This document shows, piece by piece, positions 6,616-9,285 of a DNA stretch of 9,285 nucleotides. The position numbers and the translations under genes were made by a program. The DNA is taken from positions 1 through 9,285 of the forward strand of contig JAJZNM010000168.1 of the NCBI GenBank assembly GCA_021852325.1. Reading direction: 5' to 3'. Position 1 is the stretch's first letter, and every line of letters begins with the position of its first letter. Below the pieces are notes generated by a model. That model searched no databases, was not told the origin of the DNA, and saw only the letters and a list, made by a program, of their open reading frames with translations. Source of the DNA: Pseudomonadota bacterium. Its GTDB lineage: Bacteria > Pseudomonadota > Gammaproteobacteria > JAKAQQ01.

Positions 6616-7206
6616 TCACCCCCCTTCGCGCAGCCGATCCAGGTAACGGGCCAGTAGGTCCACTTCCAGGTTGACCCGTTGCCCCATGAAATACTGGCCG
6701 GCGATGGTCCGCGCGCGCGTATAGGGAATCAACATGACGGAGATCCCCCGCCGCGTCACGGCATTGATCGTGAGACTCACGCCATCGACTGCGATCGACC
6801 CCTTGAAGGCCATGAAACGCAGGAGGGATGGCGGGACCTCGATTTCAAGCTCCATGCACTCGCTCCGGGGATCCAGCCGGATCAGGGTGCCCAGCCCATC
6901 GACGTGTCCGCTCACGAAATGGCCGCCCAGTTCGTCCCCCATCCTGAGCGCGGGTTCCAGGTTCACGGCGGAGCCGACGGTCAATCCGCCGAGCGTCGTC
7001 GCGCGGAGTGTCTCCTCCGACAGATCGAACGCCTGACGTCCGGACCGCTGGTGTACTACGGTGAGGCAGACCCCGTTGATCGAAACACTCGCCCCCCGGG
7101 TAGACCGGAACTGGTTGCCGCGTGTTACGACCACGAGCCTTCTGCCGGAATCCCGGGGCTCGATGGCGACCACCGTGCCGACTCCCCGAACGATACCGGT
7201 AAACAT
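6616..7206 (-). CDS. ribE: Riboflavin synthase alpha subunit
   Basis: This 196-residue enzyme converts two molecules of 6,7-dimethyl-8-ribityllumazine into riboflavin and a pyrimidine product, the last step of riboflavin synthesis. The start MFTGIV is the hallmark N-terminus. The two homologous barrel halves are visible: SINGVCLTV and MGDELGGHFVSGHVDG in the first, GSIAVDGVSLTIN in the second. In the second half the usual LIPHT is LIPYT. The length is typical for the family. The ATG at 7206 shares one base with the ribD stop (TGATG), and GGAAGG inside the end of ribD serves as ribosome binding site, so translation is coupled. A longer in-frame leader up to 7374 lies antisense-free inside ribD and is not part of this protein. 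The gene ends convergently, 68 bases from the lipoprotein gene. Confidence 0.96.
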   Translation of the reverse strand: MFTGIVRGVGTVVAIEPRDSGRRLVVVTRGNQFRSTRGASVSINGVCLTVVHQRSGRQAFDLSEETLRATTLGGLTVGSAVNLEPALRMGDELGGHFVSGHVDGLGTLIRLDPRSECMELEIEVPPSLLRFMAFKGSIAVDGVSLTINAVTRRGISVMLIPYTRARTIAGQYFMGQRVNLEVDLLARYLDRLREGG

Positions 7207-8318
7207 CAATCCTTCCAGTCTGCCGGTCTCAGAATGAGTCTGAGATCGTCCCCCACCTGCCGGACATCGCGAATCTTCCACTCCGGACCCGGATCCAGCT
7301 GAGCGGGCGAGCGCAATGAAACCAGGGGCAGGGCCTCCGACCCGAGCAGGCGGGGCGCGAGATAAAGCCAGCATTCATCGATCAGTTGCTCACGGATCCA
7401 TGCCCCGGACAAGACGGGTCCGGCCTCGATCAACACCTCGTTCACAATGCGTTGCCCGAGCAGAGCCAGGACCTCGCCCAGTGCGAGTCCGCTGGCTCCC
7501 CCAGCAACCCGGGCGACCGGAATCCCGGCCCGTTCATGAGCCATCGCATCGGATCCGGCAAGGGTCACGAGGAGGCTTTCTCCGGCGGGCTTAAACACAC
7601 GTGAGTCCGGCGGGCAGCGGGCATGCGAGTCGAGCACGACCCGGAGGGGCTCACGGATCTCGGGAGCCATTGGACCCGGTTCCCGACGCACGGACAAAAG
7701 CGGATCATCGGCGAGGATGGTACCGGATCCCGTGACCACGGCCGATGAGCGGGCCCTCAATCTCCGGACATCATCGCGTGCCGCCGGGCTTGTGATCCAG
7801 CGGCTCCTGCCGTCGGCCAGAGCACTCCGGCCATCCAGACTCGCAGCCAGCTTGACCGTGACCCAGGGCCTGCCGGTTTCATGACGCTTGAAGAACCCGC
7901 GATTGAGCTCCCGTGCCGAACCAGACAGCGGACCCTGGCTGACCTGGATGCCGGATTCCCTGAGCATCCGGCTTCCGCCTGCGGCTTCGGGATTCGGATC
8001 GGGGACCGCGTAGACGACCCGGGCCACGCCAGCCTCGGCCAAGGCCGGTGCACAGGGGGGGGTACGCCCGACGTGGGCGCAAGGTTCGAGTGTGACATAG
8101 ACGGTGGCCCCGCGGGCTTCATGACCCGCTTCGGTCAGTGCTTCGATTTCCGCATGCGGTCCCCCGACCCGGCGGTGGGCCCCACGGCCTACGATCGCCC
8201 CCTCCCGGACGATCACACAGCCGACCCGGGGATTCGGATGCGTCGTCTCGAGTCCGATCCGGGCCAGCTCGAGCGCCTTCGCCATGAAATAGGCGTCCGA
8301 GCGGGATTCGTGCGACAT
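7206..8318 (-). CDS. ribD: Bifunctional riboflavin deaminase/reductase RibD
   Basis: A 370-residue cytoplasmic enzyme carrying out two early steps of riboflavin synthesis: deamination of the diaminopyrimidine made from GTP, then NADPH-dependent reduction of the ribose side chain. The N-terminal deaminase has HPNPRVGCVIV (27-37) and the zinc site PHAE (His55, catalytic Glu57) with PCAHVGRTPPC (Cys80, Cys89). The C-terminal reductase starts near residue 148 with PWVTVKLAASLDG and continues with SRWITS and GSGTILADDPLL. The length is normal for the family. The ATG at 8318 is preceded by TGAGG with seven bases of spacing. That TGA is also the stop codon of nrdR, so the two genes are closely coupled. 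Confidence 0.97.
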   Translation of the reverse strand: MSHESRSDAYFMAKALELARIGLETTHPNPRVGCVIVREGAIVGRGAHRRVGGPHAEIEALTEAGHEARGATVYVTLEPCAHVGRTPPCAPALAEAGVARVVYAVPDPNPEAAGGSRMLRESGIQVSQGPLSGSARELNRGFFKRHETGRPWVTVKLAASLDGRSALADGRSRWITSPAARDDVRRLRARSSAVVTGSGTILADDPLLSVRREPGPMAPEIREPLRVVLDSHARCPPDSRVFKPAGESLLVTLAGSDAMAHERAGIPVARVAGGASGLALGEVLALLGQRIVNEVLIEAGPVLSGAWIREQLIDECWLYLAPRLLGSEALPLVSLRSPAQLDPGPEWKIRDVRQVGDDLRLILRPADWKD

Positions 8319-8327
8319 CCGGTGGCC

Positions 8328-8831
8328 TCAGGCGGTACGGGACGGCGGGTCCCTTGGGGTTGGAGCATCCACCTCTTCTCCGGGATCGGCGAGATGCTCG
8401 ATTGCGCGCCTGAAATCCTGCACGTCCTGGAAATCCCGGTAAACCGAAGCAAATCGCACATACGCCACCTGGTCGAGTGTTTTCAGCCGGTCCATCAGCC
8501 ACTCGCCGATCCGCCGCGAAGAAACCTCGGCCTCGCCCAACGAACGGATCCAGCGCAGGAGTTCCATCACGATCGGCTCGAGCGCCTCCGTTGGAACCGG
8601 CCGCTTCTCGAGCGCTCGGAGCAGCCCGGTACGGATCTTGTGTTCATCAAACGGCTCCCGTCTCCCATCACGCTTCACGACCCGGGGATAGGCCCATTGT
8701 GCCGTCTCGAGCGTGGTGAACCGTTCGTTGCAGCCCGGACATTCCCGTCGCCGCCGGATACCCTGTCCACCGGGAATCAGCCTCGAGTCGATCACCCGGG
8801 TGTCCTCAAACCCGCAGACAGGACAGTGCAT
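8328..8831 (-). CDS. nrdR: Transcriptional repressor NrdR
   Basis: NrdR senses ATP/dATP and represses ribonucleotide reductase genes by binding paired NrdR boxes. This 167-residue copy has the N-terminal zinc ribbon with Cys3, Cys6, Cys31 and Cys34 (MHCPVCG and CPGCNERFTT), the arginine-rich RRRRE that contacts DNA, and an ATP-cone domain from about residue 49 (VVKRDGRREPFD). Near the C-terminus is YVRFASVYRDFQD, almost invariant in the family. The last 15-20 residues form a charged, proline-rich extension beyond the common length of about 150. The ATG at 8831 is six bases after the glyA stop and has little ribosome binding site of its own, so it probably depends on glyA translation. No NrdR box pair was seen in the window. 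Confidence 0.97.
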   Translation of the reverse strand: MHCPVCGFEDTRVIDSRLIPGGQGIRRRRECPGCNERFTTLETAQWAYPRVVKRDGRREPFDEHKIRTGLLRALEKRPVPTEALEPIVMELLRWIRSLGEAEVSSRRIGEWLMDRLKTLDQVAYVRFASVYRDFQDVQDFRRAIEHLADPGEEVDAPTPRDPPSRTA

Positions 8832-8837
8832 GGGCGG

Positions 8838-9285
8838 TTATCCGTAAACCGGAAATCTCTGGCAAAGTTCAATCACAGCCGCACGCAGGCGTTCGAGGGC
8901 GGGGCTTCCGGCCGGCTGGTCAAGGCAGTCCGCGATGGTCTCTGCCACCCAGCGTGATTCTGCAGTTCCCAAGCCCCGCGTGGTCATGGCCGGGGAGCCA
9001 ATGCGCAATCCACTCGTGATCTTGGGAGGACGCGGGTCGTTCGGAACTGCGTTCTTGTTGACCGTGATGTGGATCGATTCGAGCCGGTGTTCCGCCTCCT
9101 GGCCGGTCAGCGGGTGACCAATCAGGTCGAGCAGGAGAAGGTGATTGTCGGTGCCGCCCGACACCACCCTGAGCCCCCGTGTCATAAAGGTATCCGCCAT
9201 GGCACGGGCATTCGCCACGACCTCGGCCTGATAGGCCCGGAACCCTGGTTCGAGCGCTTCCTGGAACGCGACCGCCTTGGCGGCG
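8838..9285 (-). CDS. glyA: Serine hydroxymethyltransferase, C-terminal part
   Basis: This enzyme uses pyridoxal phosphate to interconvert serine and glycine while moving a one-carbon unit to or from tetrahydrofolate. About 148 C-terminal residues are present; the gene continues past the right edge, so the start and the PLP-binding lysine are not in view. Conserved segments are AAKAVAFQEAL, VVSGGTDNHLLLLDL, ITVNKNAVPND and TSGLRIGSPAMTTRG, including the arginine that binds the substrate carboxylate in this family. It ends with CQRFPVYG and TAA at 8838. It is the most upstream gene seen in the operon, so the operon promoter must lie outside the window. Confidence 0.97.
   Translation of the reverse strand, partial: AAKAVAFQEALEPGFRAYQAEVVANARAMADTFMTRGLRVVSGGTDNHLLLLDLIGHPLTGQEAEHRLESIHITVNKNAVPNDPRPPKITSGLRIGSPAMTTRGLGTAESRWVAETIADCLDQPAGSPALERLRAAVIELCQRFPVYG

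Noticed and set aside
6616..7374. Longer riboflavin synthase starting at 7374
   Set aside because: The extra 56 residues lie inside ribD in another frame. The MFTGIV start at 7206, with its ribosome binding site, matches the family.
7207..8837. FMN riboswitch upstream of the riboflavin genes
   Set aside because: The genes are separated by at most nine bases, leaving no room. Any leader would lie upstream of glyA, outside the window.
7881..8957. A 358-codon plus-strand open frame
   Set aside because: It runs antisense through ribD, nrdR and the end of glyA, all of which are certain. GC-rich codon bias keeps the opposite frame open, and its product has no family features.

Overview
This is a GC-rich chromosomal segment from a bacterium. 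The gene order glyA-nrdR-ribD-ribE on the minus strand is the layout commonly seen in Proteobacteria, so a Gram-negative, probably proteobacterial, host is the best guess. A lipoprotein with a clear lipobox and a large secreted beta-propeller protein agree with a Gram-negative cell. No phage, insertion sequence, CRISPR array, tRNA or rRNA was found.

Left edge (1-468, minus strand): the first 117 codons of an EPSP-synthase-family gene (aroA) start at 468. At about 116-131 the reading changes abruptly into an internal piece of a urea ABC transporter permease (urtC) in another frame. The two genes share a short stretch of bases at the join. This looks more like a chimeric contig end than a natural fusion. 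A good sigma70-like promoter for aroA lies at 522-549.

Region 469-1875: a small two-helix membrane protein (plus strand, 573-878) with a strong ribosome binding site overlaps tail-to-tail with a metallophosphatase of the PrpA/ApaH type (minus strand, 851-1726). The region 1727-1875 lies between the divergent phosphatase and propeller genes. It holds an extended -10 promoter and a small inverted repeat.

Region 1876-6547 (plus strand): a two-gene operon for exported proteins. The first encodes a 1054-residue secreted VPS10/BNR (Asp-box) beta-propeller protein. The second overlaps it by 47 bases and encodes a lipoprotein with a thioredoxin-like domain (CINC motif) followed by a six-blade NHL propeller, the architecture of eukaryotic NHLRC2. 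A perfect 11-bp hairpin sits just after the first stop codon, inside the second gene's signal-peptide region. This operon is the least understood and most interesting part of the window.

Region 6616-9285 (minus strand): glyA (3' part), nrdR, ribD and ribE, packed with gaps of 6 and 9 bases and one 1-base overlap, form a tight operon. It links one-carbon/serine metabolism, control of ribonucleotide reductase and riboflavin synthesis. The usual following genes (ribBA, ribH, nusB) are absent, because the convergent lipoprotein operon ends 68 bases beyond ribE.
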